From an uncultured Mycoplasmatota bacterium (lineage in GTDB: Bacteria > Bacillota_I > Bacilli_A > RF39 > UBA660), in the NCBI GenBank assembly GCA_900546275.1, contig URCH01000001.1, forward strand, positions 135,918 to 199,917: 64,000 bases of DNA. The letters are read 5' to 3'. Made by a program: the position numbers and the translations under genes. Below, in pieces: positions 35,125 through 44,784 of this stretch (position 1 is its first letter; each line of letters starts with the position of its first letter). The notes beneath the pieces were generated by a model, which made no database searches, was not told the origin of the DNA, and saw only the letters and a list, made by a program, of their open reading frames with translations.

Positions 35125-36309
35125 TTATTCATTAGTATTGATTACTTTATTATTTTTTATATATACCCTTGGTAATAAAGGTGAAATACATGTCATTGTC
35201 TTGTAAATTGTTGTTCCGCAGTGATTACTTAAATTTCTTATATTTGCATTATCTCCAATTATTTCAACTTTATCACCGATTTTTACATTTTTATTAACTA
35301 TGATTGAAATCATTCCCATATTGACGGTCCCAATAATTTTACACGCTTGTTTATTTATAAAAACATAACCACCATGGGCATTTAAATCAATTCCATCAGC
35401 ATATCCAATACATACAGTTGCAACTTGAATATCTTTTCCAGTATGTTCATATCCAAGGTATCCAATAAATTCTCCGTTATGTACAGTTTTAATTTCTATA
35501 ATTTTACTATATAAACTAAGCGCTGGATATAATTCAATATTTCTATCAAAATTATATTTTTCTATATGATATTTTTTTTGTCTTAGGATTGCTTTAAATT
35601 TTCTTAGTTTTCCTTTAAAAGAATTATCCAATTTTGGAATTTGATTATATCCATAAATGGAAATTCCAAATCTAACTCCGTTTGCATATTCTATTTTTTC
35701 GTTGCACATGCAAGTTAAACTTCTATCAATATGAATTATTTTAAATTGTGTTAAATCAACATTTTTTACTATTTTATCAAAATTGTTTAGTTGAATTTTT
35801 CTGTATGGATCGCTAATTCCTAATGATGCCATATGTGTATATATTCCTTCTAATATAAAATTATAGCGTTTTAATAAATTAATTGCTTTTATTAGATCTT
35901 TATTATTATTAAATCCAAGTCTATTCATACCAGAGTCGATTTTAATATGAACCTTTAAATTTTTTAATTTTAAATCGCATAATTGTTTAACATATTGCAA
36001 ATTTGAAATGGTAATTGTAATATTTTGTTCTACACATTTATTAATCCATTTTATATCTATGGGTTCTAAACATAATATTGGAATTTCATTATTTAATTTT
36101 CTAACATTCATAGCTTCTTCAAGATTAGAAACTGCAATATAATTAATTCCGTTTTCTATTAAAGTATTTACTATATAATACCCATGTCCATATGCATTGC
36201 CTTTTATAACTCCAAAATAGTAATTATATTGATTATATTTATCAATAAGATTTTTAACATTTGAACCTATTTTATCTAGATTAATTTCAAGATATGTGTC
36301 TCTATACAT
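35125..36309 (-). CDS. alr: Alanine-racemase-like PLP enzyme
   Basis: Fold type III racemase. Start at the ATG at 36309 (MYRDTYLEINLDKIG), with GGGAGATGA upstream; a TTG five codons earlier lies in that site. PLP Lys36 sits in VIKGNAYGHG, the substrate segment HIKIDSGMNRLG is near 125, the catalytic Tyr region is GEFIGYLGYEHT near 275 and GYADGIDL follows. The usual CMDQ motif reads NMGM, losing the Asp, and GYADGY has Ile for Tyr, so substrate specificity may differ. It could be the housekeeping Ala racemase or a broader one serving the ATP-grasp gene. Confidence 0.8.
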   Translation of the reverse strand: MYRDTYLEINLDKIGSNVKNLIDKYNQYNYYFGVIKGNAYGHGYYIVNTLIENGINYIAVSNLEEAMNVRKLNNEIPILCLEPIDIKWINKCVEQNITITISNLQYVKQLCDLKLKNLKVHIKIDSGMNRLGFNNNKDLIKAINLLKRYNFILEGIYTHMASLGISDPYRKIQLNNFDKIVKNVDLTQFKIIHIDRSLTCMCNEKIEYANGVRFGISIYGYNQIPKLDNSFKGKLRKFKAILRQKKYHIEKYNFDRNIELYPALSLYSKIIEIKTVHNGEFIGYLGYEHTGKDIQVATVCIGYADGIDLNAHGGYVFINKQACKIIGTVNMGMISIIVNKNVKIGDKVEIIGDNANIRNLSNHCGTTIYKTMTCISPLLPRVYIKNNKVINTNE

Positions 36310-36393
36310 AAAATCATCTCCCAATTTTGTTTCATTATATCATGTATTTATATTTTAGTAAATTCCATTAATACCCTCAAAAAAATAAAAACG

Positions 36394-36422
36394 TTGACTT
36401 TTTATTCGTTTAGTATTGTAAA
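36394..36422 (+). promoter_or_regulatory. Candidate promoter of the SAM riboswitch-metK transcript
   Basis: TTGACT (36394-36399), 17-bp spacer, TGTAAA (36417-36422), about 30 bp before the aptamer. Confidence 0.5.
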
Positions 36423-36452
36423 ATCATTGGCTAAATGTTACAATAAAATTGT

Positions 36453-36576
36453 TCTTATAAAGAGTGATGGAGGGACTAGCCCGAAAAAGTCACACCAACC
36501 TATTAAATTAGGTGGTAAAGCTAGTATGATAAGATAACTTGAAAAAGCTTAAGAAAGTTATCTTAGGCTTTTTTTA
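36453..36576 (+). promoter_or_regulatory. SAM-I (S-box) riboswitch controlling metK
   Basis: The aptamer core is AGAGTGATGGAGGGACTAGC, then CCGAAAAAGTCACACCAACC, TAGGTGGTAAAGCTAGTA, closed by P1 CTTAT (36454-36458) with ATAAG (36529-36533). Expression platform: antiterminator AAGATAACTT (36531-36540) with AAGTTATCTT (36555-36564), which needs the 3' P1 strand, and terminator AAAAGCTTAAG (36543-36553) with CTTAGGCTTTT (36562-36572) plus T. SAM should stabilise P1, block the antiterminator and stop transcription. Confidence 0.93.
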
Positions 36577-36594
36577 TAAGATGGAGGAGGAAAA

Positions 36595-37620
36595 ATGAAG
36601 TTTTATAGTAATGAAATAGTGTTCAGAGGGCATCCAGATAAGGTTTGTGATCAAATAAGTGATGCTATATTAGATGAATGCTTAAAACAAGATGAAAATT
36701 CCAGATGTGGAATCGAGGTCGCTGGCGGCAAAAACAAAATATTTGTAACTGGAGAAATAACAAGTAATGCAAAATTTAATTTAGAAGCTTTGGTAAAAAG
36801 AGTATTAAGAGATATAGGTTATAGAACTGATTATGAGATAATAGACGATATTGGTAAACAGAGTATTGATATTGCTTTAGGAACAAATGATGAAGTTTCT
36901 GGTGCAGGGGATAATGGAATGATGTTTGGATTTGCGTGCAGAGATACTAATCAAATGTTACCAACAGCAATGGTAATATTACAAGAATTGAGTCAAAAAT
37001 ATGACGAATTAAGAAAGGAAGATAAAAGATTTTTACCAGATGGAAAGGCCCAAATAACTGGTATTTATGATAAGAATAATAAATTAGTTAGTATAAAAAC
37101 ATTTACTATATGTTATCAAAATACAGAAAAGGATAGAAAAAATACAGATTTAATATTAAAACAAATATGTGAAAAAATATGTGAAAAGTATAATATTACT
37201 GTAAATGAATATTTGATAAATCCAACAGGTAGATTTGAAATAGGTGGATTTGATGGAGATGCAGGTTTAACTGGTAGAAAAATAGTGGTTGATAGTTATC
37301 AATCATTTGCTAAAGTAGGTGGAGGAGCATTTTCAGGAAAAGATCCAAGCAAAGTGGATAGAAGTGGTGCATATAAGGCTAGACAGATTGCAAAAGAAAT
37401 ATTGAAATCAAATGAAAATTATGATTGGTGTCAAGTTCAATTATCGTATGCAATTGGTATGCAAAAACCATTAGCAATATATATAGAAACCAATTGTGGT
37501 AACGTAGAACCATCTGAGGAATTATATGAACAATGTAAATTAAAAAATATACTTAATGATTTAAATTTAAAACATATTAATTATGAGGAGTTAGCTAAAT
37601 ATGGTCACTTCAGAGATTAA
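36595..37620 (+). CDS. metK: S-adenosylmethionine synthetase, compact form
   Basis: Makes SAM from Met and ATP. Motifs are all present: GHPDKVCDQISDAILDE near residue 12, GAGDNGMMFGFACRD near 101, NPTGRFEIGG, GDAGLTGRKIVVD near 223 and GGGAFSGKDPSKVDRSGAY near 242. It has only 341 residues against 380-400 in most bacteria; the reduction is in the central and C-terminal parts. The usual GGPxGDAG is GGFDGDAG. Translation start has GGAGGAGG. Controlled by the SAM-I riboswitch in front. Confidence 0.92.
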   Translation: MKFYSNEIVFRGHPDKVCDQISDAILDECLKQDENSRCGIEVAGGKNKIFVTGEITSNAKFNLEALVKRVLRDIGYRTDYEIIDDIGKQSIDIALGTNDEVSGAGDNGMMFGFACRDTNQMLPTAMVILQELSQKYDELRKEDKRFLPDGKAQITGIYDKNNKLVSIKTFTICYQNTEKDRKNTDLILKQICEKICEKYNITVNEYLINPTGRFEIGGFDGDAGLTGRKIVVDSYQSFAKVGGGAFSGKDPSKVDRSGAYKARQIAKEILKSNENYDWCQVQLSYAIGMQKPLAIYIETNCGNVEPSEELYEQCKLKNILNDLNLKHINYEELAKYGHFRD

Positions 37621-37637
37621 TATACTCTTTATATAAT

Positions 37638-37659
37638 GGGATATTTAATATCCTTTTTA
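37638..37659 (+). terminator. Candidate metK terminator
   Basis: GGATAT (37639-37644), TTA, ATATCC (37648-37653), then T5. Short stem. Confidence 0.55.
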
Positions 37660-37689
37660 ATTTGTAATTAGTTTGAAGACTTCATTTAC

Positions 37690-37718
37690 TTGATTATTTT
37701 TGTTCCAAGATATATAAT
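37690..37718 (+). promoter_or_regulatory. Promoter of the PLP-enzyme/ATP-grasp pair
   Basis: TTGATT (37690-37695), 17-bp spacer, TATAAT (37713-37718). Confidence 0.7.
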
Positions 37719-37755
37719 ATATATTATATAACTATAATGAGAGCGATGGTGTAAA

Positions 37756-39366
37756 ATGACTATTTTAAAGAATAAATTAAAAACAGTTGCAAAACAATTA
37801 TTAGGTGAGAATTTAAAAATAAGTAAAACTACTTATAATCCTAAAAATTCGACTAAAGCATTGGAAGAATATATAAATAATTATCCAGATTCCATATCTA
37901 ATTATAAGAAAATAGGAAGAAGAAGAGATAGAAAAGAGTTTTATCCAGCAGTAAAAAAAATAGAAGATGGATATAATTTGCTTTATAGGGATTTGCACAA
38001 ATATGATAGTAATGGAGTTACAGAGTTAATAGAATATTCTTCTGTAAGAAGTGGTACACCTATGCGAACAAAACCATTTCCAATGTGTAGAGAATATGCA
38101 ATTAGAATGCTTATGAGTAAATACTTATATAGATATCCAGCTATAAGTGATAAATCATTAGGATGTCAAAATTTCATAAATTACCTTGTTAGAGAAGGAT
38201 TTGAGTTGGAAAAATGTGATGGTTATGATGGCTTAGGAGTTGATAATATTGTTTTTACTTATTCAACTACGCATGCATTTAATATGATTATTCAAACACT
38301 TTGTAAGCCAGAAGATGTTGTTATAATGACAGGCCCAAATTATGGATTATTTGCAGTTGAACCCGAAAAAATAGACGCTAGAGTTGAAATCCTTGATTTA
38401 AGCCCAGAAGACAATTGGTATGTCAATCCACAAAAATTAGATAAAAAAATAGATGATATTAATGAAAAATTGAAATTAGAATTTAAAGGTAAACTAGATT
38501 ATGTTCCAAGAGTTGTTGCTTTTTTAAATATGAACCCTCATAATCCACTTGGCAAAGTAATGAATTCAAAAAATATTGATATTTTAAAAGGAATTGGCGA
38601 TGTTTGTTTAGAAAAAGGAGTTTTTGTAATAGATGATTTAATATATCGTGATCTAACGTTTGATCAAAATGATTTAGCTGTTCCTTTAGCGAGCATGCCT
38701 AAATATTTTAATAATACAATTTCATTGTTTGGTGTTTCAAAGGCATATGGTTTAGCAGGTGTAAGAGCCGGAGTTATAGTAGCTCCAATACCAATATGCA
38801 ATGGGATTTGTGATATAATTTTTTCAAATATGGATTCAATTTCATTACTTCAAACTCAAATAATAGCCGGCGCTTTTAATGGCAGTAATAGAAGGTATAG
38901 AGCAGCTAAACGTTATTTTAAACCAATAATTAAGGAATATAAATATAGACTTGATTTATTGCAATGTTTAGTAGAAGGAATTGATTCAGTTAAGTCTAAA
39001 AAACAGATTAATAGAATAAAAAAAGATATAAAAAAATATACAAAAGATGAAAATCTTCAAAAACAACTATTATCGGGAATTCCTGATGTTGTTTTAAGAA
39101 AGGATACTTACCCAGAAGCAGGATTTTTTGCAATAGTTGATTTTACACAATATAAAGGAAAAAAAGACAATGAAAAAATAATAAAGAATGATGCTGACTT
39201 TGTTGAGTTTTTATATAAAGAAACTAAGATAAAATGCATAATGGGGTTAAATATGTCTTGGCCGAATGAATCAGAGATAATTGCGAGAATTTGTTTTTCA
39301 CTAGAAATAAAAGACTTAATTTATAATTTTGAATTAATAGGAAGGGCATTAAAAAAATTAGTATAA
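37756..39366 (+). CDS. Class I/II aminotransferase-fold PLP enzyme
   Basis: A 536-residue fold type I PLP enzyme, longer than the usual 400. The cofactor region is intact: YSTTHAFNMI for phosphate contact near 175, TGPNYGLF, NMNPHNPLG near 257, DDLIYRDL near 289-296 and the PLP Lys in SLFGVSKAYGLAGVRAG near 327. The first 60 residues and the insertion at about 415-440 are Lys-rich and unusual. Aminotransferases, beta-decarboxylases and ACC-synthase-like enzymes share these motifs, so the reaction is open. Upstream metK makes a SAM-using PLP enzyme conceivable. The stop overlaps the next start by 1 base. Confidence 0.7.
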   Translation: MTILKNKLKTVAKQLLGENLKISKTTYNPKNSTKALEEYINNYPDSISNYKKIGRRRDRKEFYPAVKKIEDGYNLLYRDLHKYDSNGVTELIEYSSVRSGTPMRTKPFPMCREYAIRMLMSKYLYRYPAISDKSLGCQNFINYLVREGFELEKCDGYDGLGVDNIVFTYSTTHAFNMIIQTLCKPEDVVIMTGPNYGLFAVEPEKIDARVEILDLSPEDNWYVNPQKLDKKIDDINEKLKLEFKGKLDYVPRVVAFLNMNPHNPLGKVMNSKNIDILKGIGDVCLEKGVFVIDDLIYRDLTFDQNDLAVPLASMPKYFNNTISLFGVSKAYGLAGVRAGVIVAPIPICNGICDIIFSNMDSISLLQTQIIAGAFNGSNRRYRAAKRYFKPIIKEYKYRLDLLQCLVEGIDSVKSKKQINRIKKDIKKYTKDENLQKQLLSGIPDVVLRKDTYPEAGFFAIVDFTQYKGKKDNEKIIKNDADFVEFLYKETKIKCIMGLNMSWPNESEIIARICFSLEIKDLIYNFELIGRALKKLV

Positions 39367-40358
39367 TGAAAAGAAATATAATTAATAAATTAAAGCGTCT
39401 CCTTTTCATGATTTTTAAACTAAAGGTTACACTTTATGACGAAATAAATAAGCCGAAATACAAAAAAAATATTGCATTAGTATCTTGCGATAAATGGAAA
39501 AACAAGGTAATAGATGATGTTAAATTAAAATATTATTTAAATAAACATTCAGTGGGAGCAGATATAATTTCCTGGCAAGATAATGATATTGATTATAAAA
39601 AATATGATTCAGTAGTTATACGTTCTATCTGGGGTTATGTTAATTACAAAGAGGCTTTTTTCGATTGGCTTAAGCTTTTAGAAAAAAATAATGTAAAAAT
39701 ATTTAATAGTGGCGAAGTTATAAAAAAAAATTATGATAAATATATACAGTTTAATATATTAAAGAAAAATCATATCCAAACAGTTAAAACAGAATTTTTA
39801 AATGTAGATGAAAATATAATTGAAAAAATTGAAAAATTAAATATTAAAAAATTATTTGTTATTAAGCCATCAATTTCTGAAAGTAGTAATGATACTTATA
39901 TAATTGGTAATCAAAATACAGAGTACAAAAATGTTATATCTAAGGAGCAAGTTATTGATAAGTTTAAGAATATAAATAAAGATTCAAGACTAATGATTCA
40001 ACCTTTCATAGAAGAAGTTTTTGATGGAGAGTATTCAATCTGCTGTATAAATGGAAAAATAACACATGCTGTACTTAAGTTTAATGATGTTTTTAGCGAT
40101 GGAAATTGGGTAAAATATATACCAAGAGATAGTTTAGATCCAAAAATAATTGAAATAACAGAAAAAGTATTGCAAATAGACGAGTATAAAGATAATATTT
40201 ATATTCGTTTAGATATAATAAAATATAAAACAGATTATTTGGTAATGGAAGTTGAACTTTTAGATCCCAACCTCTTTATATCTTTTATATCAGATAAAAA
40301 AATTAGGAATGAAGTATATGATTTTTTTGCACTTTGTATAATTGAACAACTTTCTTGA
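39366..40358 (+). CDS. ATP-grasp ligase, DcsG/RimK-like
   Basis: A 330-residue ATP-grasp protein. The pattern VVIRSIWGYVNYKEAFFDWL near residue 79, LFVIKPSISESSNDT near 159, LMIQPFIEEVFDGEYSICC near 207-225, ITHAVLKF and the C-terminal YLVMEVELLDPNLFISF (Mg site) resemble the ATP-grasp family that contains DcsG, which closes the ring of D-cycloserine. Start codon overlaps the end of the PLP gene, so the two are translationally coupled. The first 25 residues are hydrophobic and basic. Product unknown. Confidence 0.68.
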   Translation: MKRNIINKLKRLLFMIFKLKVTLYDEINKPKYKKNIALVSCDKWKNKVIDDVKLKYYLNKHSVGADIISWQDNDIDYKKYDSVVIRSIWGYVNYKEAFFDWLKLLEKNNVKIFNSGEVIKKNYDKYIQFNILKKNHIQTVKTEFLNVDENIIEKIEKLNIKKLFVIKPSISESSNDTYIIGNQNTEYKNVISKEQVIDKFKNINKDSRLMIQPFIEEVFDGEYSICCINGKITHAVLKFNDVFSDGNWVKYIPRDSLDPKIIEITEKVLQIDEYKDNIYIRLDIIKYKTDYLVMEVELLDPNLFISFISDKKIRNEVYDFFALCIIEQLS

Positions 40359-40412
40359 TGAATTTACATTTTTTGTTATACATGGTATAATCACATAGAA
40401 GGTAGGTATAGT

Positions 40413-41630
40413 ATGATTGAAAAAATGAAAAAGTTTGTTAACATTAATCTGATTTTTATTTTGATTCTATCAACAATAATTATACCAGATGTAACTTATG
40501 CAAAAACATTAGGTGATTTAAAAAGAGAGTTACAAAAAAATATTGATGAATATAATAGTAATCAAAATGATAAGAAATTAACTGAAAGTCAAATTAATTC
40601 TATAAAAGAAAATATTAATAAGGCATCTCAAGAAATAGAAACTAGTCAACAGGATATAAAAAATTTAACAGAAGAAATAGAACAATTAAAAATAGAAATA
40701 GAAACAAAAAAACAGCAAATAAAGGACATAATGAGTTTTTATCAAATTTCAGGAAGTTCTAGTATGTATTTAGATTATGCCATGGGCGCAAAAACATTTA
40801 CGGATTTTATATATAGGGTTGCTATAAGCGAACAATTGATTGAATATAATGATTCCTTGGTTGATGAATATAATGATTTAATTGTTAAAAATAAAGAAAA
40901 ACAACAAAAATTAAATGAAAATATAAAAAAATTAGAAGCAAAACAGCAGGAAATGTCTAGTAATTTAGATAGTCTTGGCAATAGATTAGATGAAATAGTT
41001 GATTTATCTATGGATATAGAAGATGAAATAGCTTCCAGAAGAGAAGCTATAGAAATGTATGAAAAACAATATGGATGTAAGGATACAGATGATATAGATG
41101 TATGTACAAGAGGGCAATTACCGGCAGACACTAAATTTTGGAGACCAATAGTTTCAGGTGGTTTTAGTAGCGAATATGGTTATAGAACATATAAATTGAA
41201 TGGTAAAACAGTTTCCGATTTTCATTCGGGTCTTGATTTGGTTGGTTCAACTGATGTATATTCTTCAGCGGCAGGTATTGTTGCAGGAATAGTTAGAAAA
41301 TCAAGTTGTGGTGGAAATAAAATATTTATTCATCATAAAATAAATGGTGTTACATATACAACTGCATATAATCATTTACGTAGTATATTAGTAAATGTTG
41401 GTGATGCTGTCACGAAGGATACTAAGATAGCAATAATGGGCGGCGATCCTGCTGTAGAAACATGGGATAGATGTTCAACAGGAAGACATTTACATTTTAC
41501 AGTTGCATATGGTTTGTATTTGAGTGACTATACGTCATGGAGTATATTTATTTCAAAGACAGTTAATCCAAGAACAGTTGTAAATTTTCCATCAACAGGA
41601 AGATTTACTTCAAGAACAATTAAATATTAA
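40413..41630 (+). CDS. Secreted M23 (LytM) peptidase with coiled coil, EnvC-like
   Basis: Signal peptide (residues 1-30, TYA cleavage region), a long coiled coil from about 35 to 215 rich in Gln, Glu and Lys, then an M23 domain. Both zinc motifs are intact: HSGLD near residue 272 and HLHF near 361. The arrangement matches EnvC/CwlO-type hydrolases, which cut peptide stems or activate amidases at division. Several Cys (YGC..VC, SSCGG, DRC) could form disulfides outside the cell. AAGGTAGG precedes the start. Confidence 0.85.
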   Translation: MIEKMKKFVNINLIFILILSTIIIPDVTYAKTLGDLKRELQKNIDEYNSNQNDKKLTESQINSIKENINKASQEIETSQQDIKNLTEEIEQLKIEIETKKQQIKDIMSFYQISGSSSMYLDYAMGAKTFTDFIYRVAISEQLIEYNDSLVDEYNDLIVKNKEKQQKLNENIKKLEAKQQEMSSNLDSLGNRLDEIVDLSMDIEDEIASRREAIEMYEKQYGCKDTDDIDVCTRGQLPADTKFWRPIVSGGFSSEYGYRTYKLNGKTVSDFHSGLDLVGSTDVYSSAAGIVAGIVRKSSCGGNKIFIHHKINGVTYTTAYNHLRSILVNVGDAVTKDTKIAIMGGDPAVETWDRCSTGRHLHFTVAYGLYLSDYTSWSIFISKTVNPRTVVNFPSTGRFTSRTIKY

Positions 41631-41655
41631 TAAATGAAATTAGAAAGGAATTCAT

Positions 41656-43275
41656 ATGAAAAAGAATAATTTTTTACAGGGTGCGATTGTTGCTACTTTA
41701 TCTATTGTTATATGTAAAATTTTGGGATTATTATATGTAATTCCTTTTTATAGTATTATTGGAACTCAGGGTGGAGCGTTGTATAGTTATGCTTATTCCA
41801 TATATTCAATTTTTTTAAGCCTATCAACATGCGGAATTCCGATAGCTGTATCTAAATTAGTAAGTGAATACAATGCCTTGAAAGAATACATAAATAAAGA
41901 AGTCGTATATAAAATAGCTTTAAAAATTATGGTGTCTATAGGAATTTTATCATTTATTATCATGTTTGTATTTGCTAAGAGTATTGCATATATGTTCATT
42001 GGAAACATAGAAGGTGGAAACACTCTTAATGAAGTAGCGACAGCAATAAGAGTGGTTTCCATTGCATTACTAGTTGTTCCTCAACAAAGTGTAATAAGAG
42101 GATATTTAGAGGGACATGGAATGATAACAACAACAAGTATATCTAGTGTACTTGAGCAATTTGTTAGAGTGATAATTATTATAGTTGGAAGTTTTATTAC
42201 TGTTAAAGTTTTGAAATTACCTATTAACTGCGCAGTATATGTAGCAATTTTTGCGGCCTCAATTGCAGCTTTGAGTTCATATATATATTTAAGAATAAAA
42301 GTAAAAAATAATAAGAAAAACTTAAATATAGTACAAGTAACAGACAGTTATAGCAAAAAAGATATCTTGAAAAAAATAATTTATTATGCTTTACCATTTG
42401 TTTTAATTGATTTAATAAAATCATTGTACGGAATGGTTGATTCTGTTACTGTAGTAAAAACGTTAGTAAAATTAGGTTATAGTATGGAAACTGCAGAAAC
42501 GGTATTTGGAGTAATAGCAACCTGGGGAACTAAATTAAATATGATTATAATTTCAATTTCTATGGGAATTACAATTAGTTTAGTTCCTAATTTGTCTGCA
42601 TCCCTTGCAAAAAAGAATTTCAAAGATGTTAATCAAAAAATTAATCAATCATTAAACATAATGCTCTTTTTTACAATACCTATGTCTGTTGGTATAAGCT
42701 TTTTGGCGAAACCAGTTTGGATAATTTTCTATGGATATAATCAAATAAGTATAAATGTTTTTAGAGTGTTTATATTACAAGTTATTTTTTTTGGATTATA
42801 TACTACAATTATTAATATTTCACAAACTTTAAACGAAACCAAAACTTCCTTGATAATGTTAATAGGCAGTTTTGTGTTTAAAGTAATTTTGAATATTCCT
42901 AGTATGTATTTATTAAAATATATTGGGATTGATGCATATTATGGATCAATAGTAGTTAATGCATTAGTTGAAGGATTGACATTCATTATAACATTATTGT
43001 TATTAAAGAAAAAATATAACTTTGAGTTTAGATTTATACTAAAAACATTATTGAAAATAATGCTTTGCTTGATTTTGATGTTAGGATTTTTGTTTTTTTT
43101 ATCTTTGTTTATAAAAATGACATCTATTAGCCGTGTGGGTTCTATAATTTATATAACTATTTATTCAATAGCTGGGTGTGTTATATATGTCGCAACAGCA
43201 TTAAAGATTAATCTAGTTGGCGATATATTTGGTATAAATAGTGTTAAAGCTATCATAAAAAAATTACGTCATTGA
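41656..43275 (+). CDS. spoVB: SpoVB/MurJ-like polysaccharide or lipid flippase
   Basis: MOP-superfamily exporter of 539 residues and about 14 membrane segments. N-terminal FLQGAIVATLSIVICKILGLLYVIPFY and TCGIPIAVSKLVSEYNALK fit the SpoVB/YtgP/MurJ group. SpoVB is needed for spore cortex; MurJ and YtgP flip lipid II during growth. Sequence alone does not separate these; the neighbourhood (M23 proteins, spoIID block) fits a wall or cortex role. Confidence 0.82.
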   Translation: MKKNNFLQGAIVATLSIVICKILGLLYVIPFYSIIGTQGGALYSYAYSIYSIFLSLSTCGIPIAVSKLVSEYNALKEYINKEVVYKIALKIMVSIGILSFIIMFVFAKSIAYMFIGNIEGGNTLNEVATAIRVVSIALLVVPQQSVIRGYLEGHGMITTTSISSVLEQFVRVIIIIVGSFITVKVLKLPINCAVYVAIFAASIAALSSYIYLRIKVKNNKKNLNIVQVTDSYSKKDILKKIIYYALPFVLIDLIKSLYGMVDSVTVVKTLVKLGYSMETAETVFGVIATWGTKLNMIIISISMGITISLVPNLSASLAKKNFKDVNQKINQSLNIMLFFTIPMSVGISFLAKPVWIIFYGYNQISINVFRVFILQVIFFGLYTTIINISQTLNETKTSLIMLIGSFVFKVILNIPSMYLLKYIGIDAYYGSIVVNALVEGLTFIITLLLLKKKYNFEFRFILKTLLKIMLCLILMLGFLFFLSLFIKMTSISRVGSIIYITIYSIAGCVIYVATALKINLVGDIFGINSVKAIIKKLRH

Positions 43276-43321
43276 TTTGAAGTAGTTTTTTTGTTATAAT
43301 GGAAGTCAGATAGGTGAGTAT

Positions 43322-44776
43322 ATGAAAAAATTTTCATTAATATTACTAATTATTATAGTTTTATGTTCAGTGGCAATTATGAGTTTGTCATATGATAAAA
43401 CACCAGAACCAAGTGCATATTATAATGTGTATTTAAATGGCGAACTATTAGGAAAAATCAAATCAAAAGAGGCGTTAGAAAATTATATAAATAAAGAGCA
43501 ACAAGAAATAAAACAATTATATTCAGTGGCTGATGTTTATATTCCCAATGGTTTAGAAATCAAAAAAGGAATTGGTTATGACACTGACTTAAATCAAATT
43601 GATGAAATATATGGTATTATAAAGAAAAAAAGTGATTTTACAATAAAGGGATATCAAATTAGCATAAAAAAAGAAAACTCATTAAAAAAGATATATGTAT
43701 TAGATAAAGAAATATTTCAGGATGCGGTAGAAAGCGTTATCAAATCCTATGTTGGTACTGAGAAATATGAAGCATATAAAAATAATACTCAAGAAGAAGT
43801 AAAGGAAACAGGTTCTTATATAACGGATATATATATAGATAATGATATTACTATAAAGGAAATAAATATACCTTCAACAGAAAAAATATATACTGATAGC
43901 ACAGAATTAAGTAAGTATTTACTATTTGGCGAAAATAATAAACAAAAATCTCATATTGTAAAATCAGGTGATACTATAGAGGATATAGCTTATGAATATA
44001 AAATTAGTACTGAAGAGTTCTTGATGTCAAATTCAAAATATAAAAGTAAATCAAGTATACTTTCTATTGGTGATGAAGTTATAATAGGAATAACAGATCC
44101 GCAAATTAATGTAACTGTTTCACAGGAAACTACGGAAGATCTAGAGGAAATATATAAAACAATTGAAAAGGTAGATACAACAATGACTGCAGGTTCAGAG
44201 TATGTTCAGCAATCAGGTAAAAATGGTATTATAAGACAGAAGCAAAATGAAAAAGTTGTAAATGGAACAATTGTATATGTTCAACAAATTTCAAAGGATG
44301 TAATAAAACCAGCAACAGATAAAGTTATCGTAAAGGGAACAAAAATTGTGTCATCATTAGGTAATTTAAATAACTGGTTATGGCCGGTAGATAGTTATAA
44401 AATAACATCTGATTATTCATATAGAATAAATCCATTCAATAGTAGTCGTGAATTACATGGTGCACTTGATATAGCCGCCCCATATGGCTCTAAAATATCA
44501 GCTTCAAACAATGGTATTATTCAAACAATGGGCAGAACAGCATCAGCAGGAATATATGTTGTAATTAATCATAACAATGGATATTATACACAATACAATC
44601 ATATGAGTGCTTATGCTAAAGGTTTAAAAGTTGGACAGACTGTTGAAAGAGGTCAAGTAATAGGTTATGTTGGTATGACTGGTGCGGCAACAGGTCCACA
44701 TTTACACTTTGCTGTATGGTATGGTGGCACGGCATATAGAGGAACAAGAGTAAATCCATGGACATTATTTAGATAG
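43322..44776 (+). CDS. Cell-wall M23 peptidase with LysM and G5 domains
   Basis: Signal anchor (residues 5-22), an N-terminal region of about 190 residues, LysM domain (about 211-258, SHIVKSGDTIEDIAYEYKI), G5 domain (about 262-336), and C-terminal M23 (about 355-480) with HGALDIAA and HLHFAVW zinc motifs intact. It should bind peptidoglycan and cut its cross-bridges or stems. The domain order matches clostridial M23 proteins active during sporulation or growth. The rpiB-like gene starts 8 bases later. Confidence 0.9.
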   Translation: MKKFSLILLIIIVLCSVAIMSLSYDKTPEPSAYYNVYLNGELLGKIKSKEALENYINKEQQEIKQLYSVADVYIPNGLEIKKGIGYDTDLNQIDEIYGIIKKKSDFTIKGYQISIKKENSLKKIYVLDKEIFQDAVESVIKSYVGTEKYEAYKNNTQEEVKETGSYITDIYIDNDITIKEINIPSTEKIYTDSTELSKYLLFGENNKQKSHIVKSGDTIEDIAYEYKISTEEFLMSNSKYKSKSSILSIGDEVIIGITDPQINVTVSQETTEDLEEIYKTIEKVDTTMTAGSEYVQQSGKNGIIRQKQNEKVVNGTIVYVQQISKDVIKPATDKVIVKGTKIVSSLGNLNNWLWPVDSYKITSDYSYRINPFNSSRELHGALDIAAPYGSKISASNNGIIQTMGRTASAGIYVVINHNNGYYTQYNHMSAYAKGLKVGQTVERGQVIGYVGMTGAATGPHLHFAVWYGGTAYRGTRVNPWTLFR

Positions 44777-44784
44777 GAGAAAAT

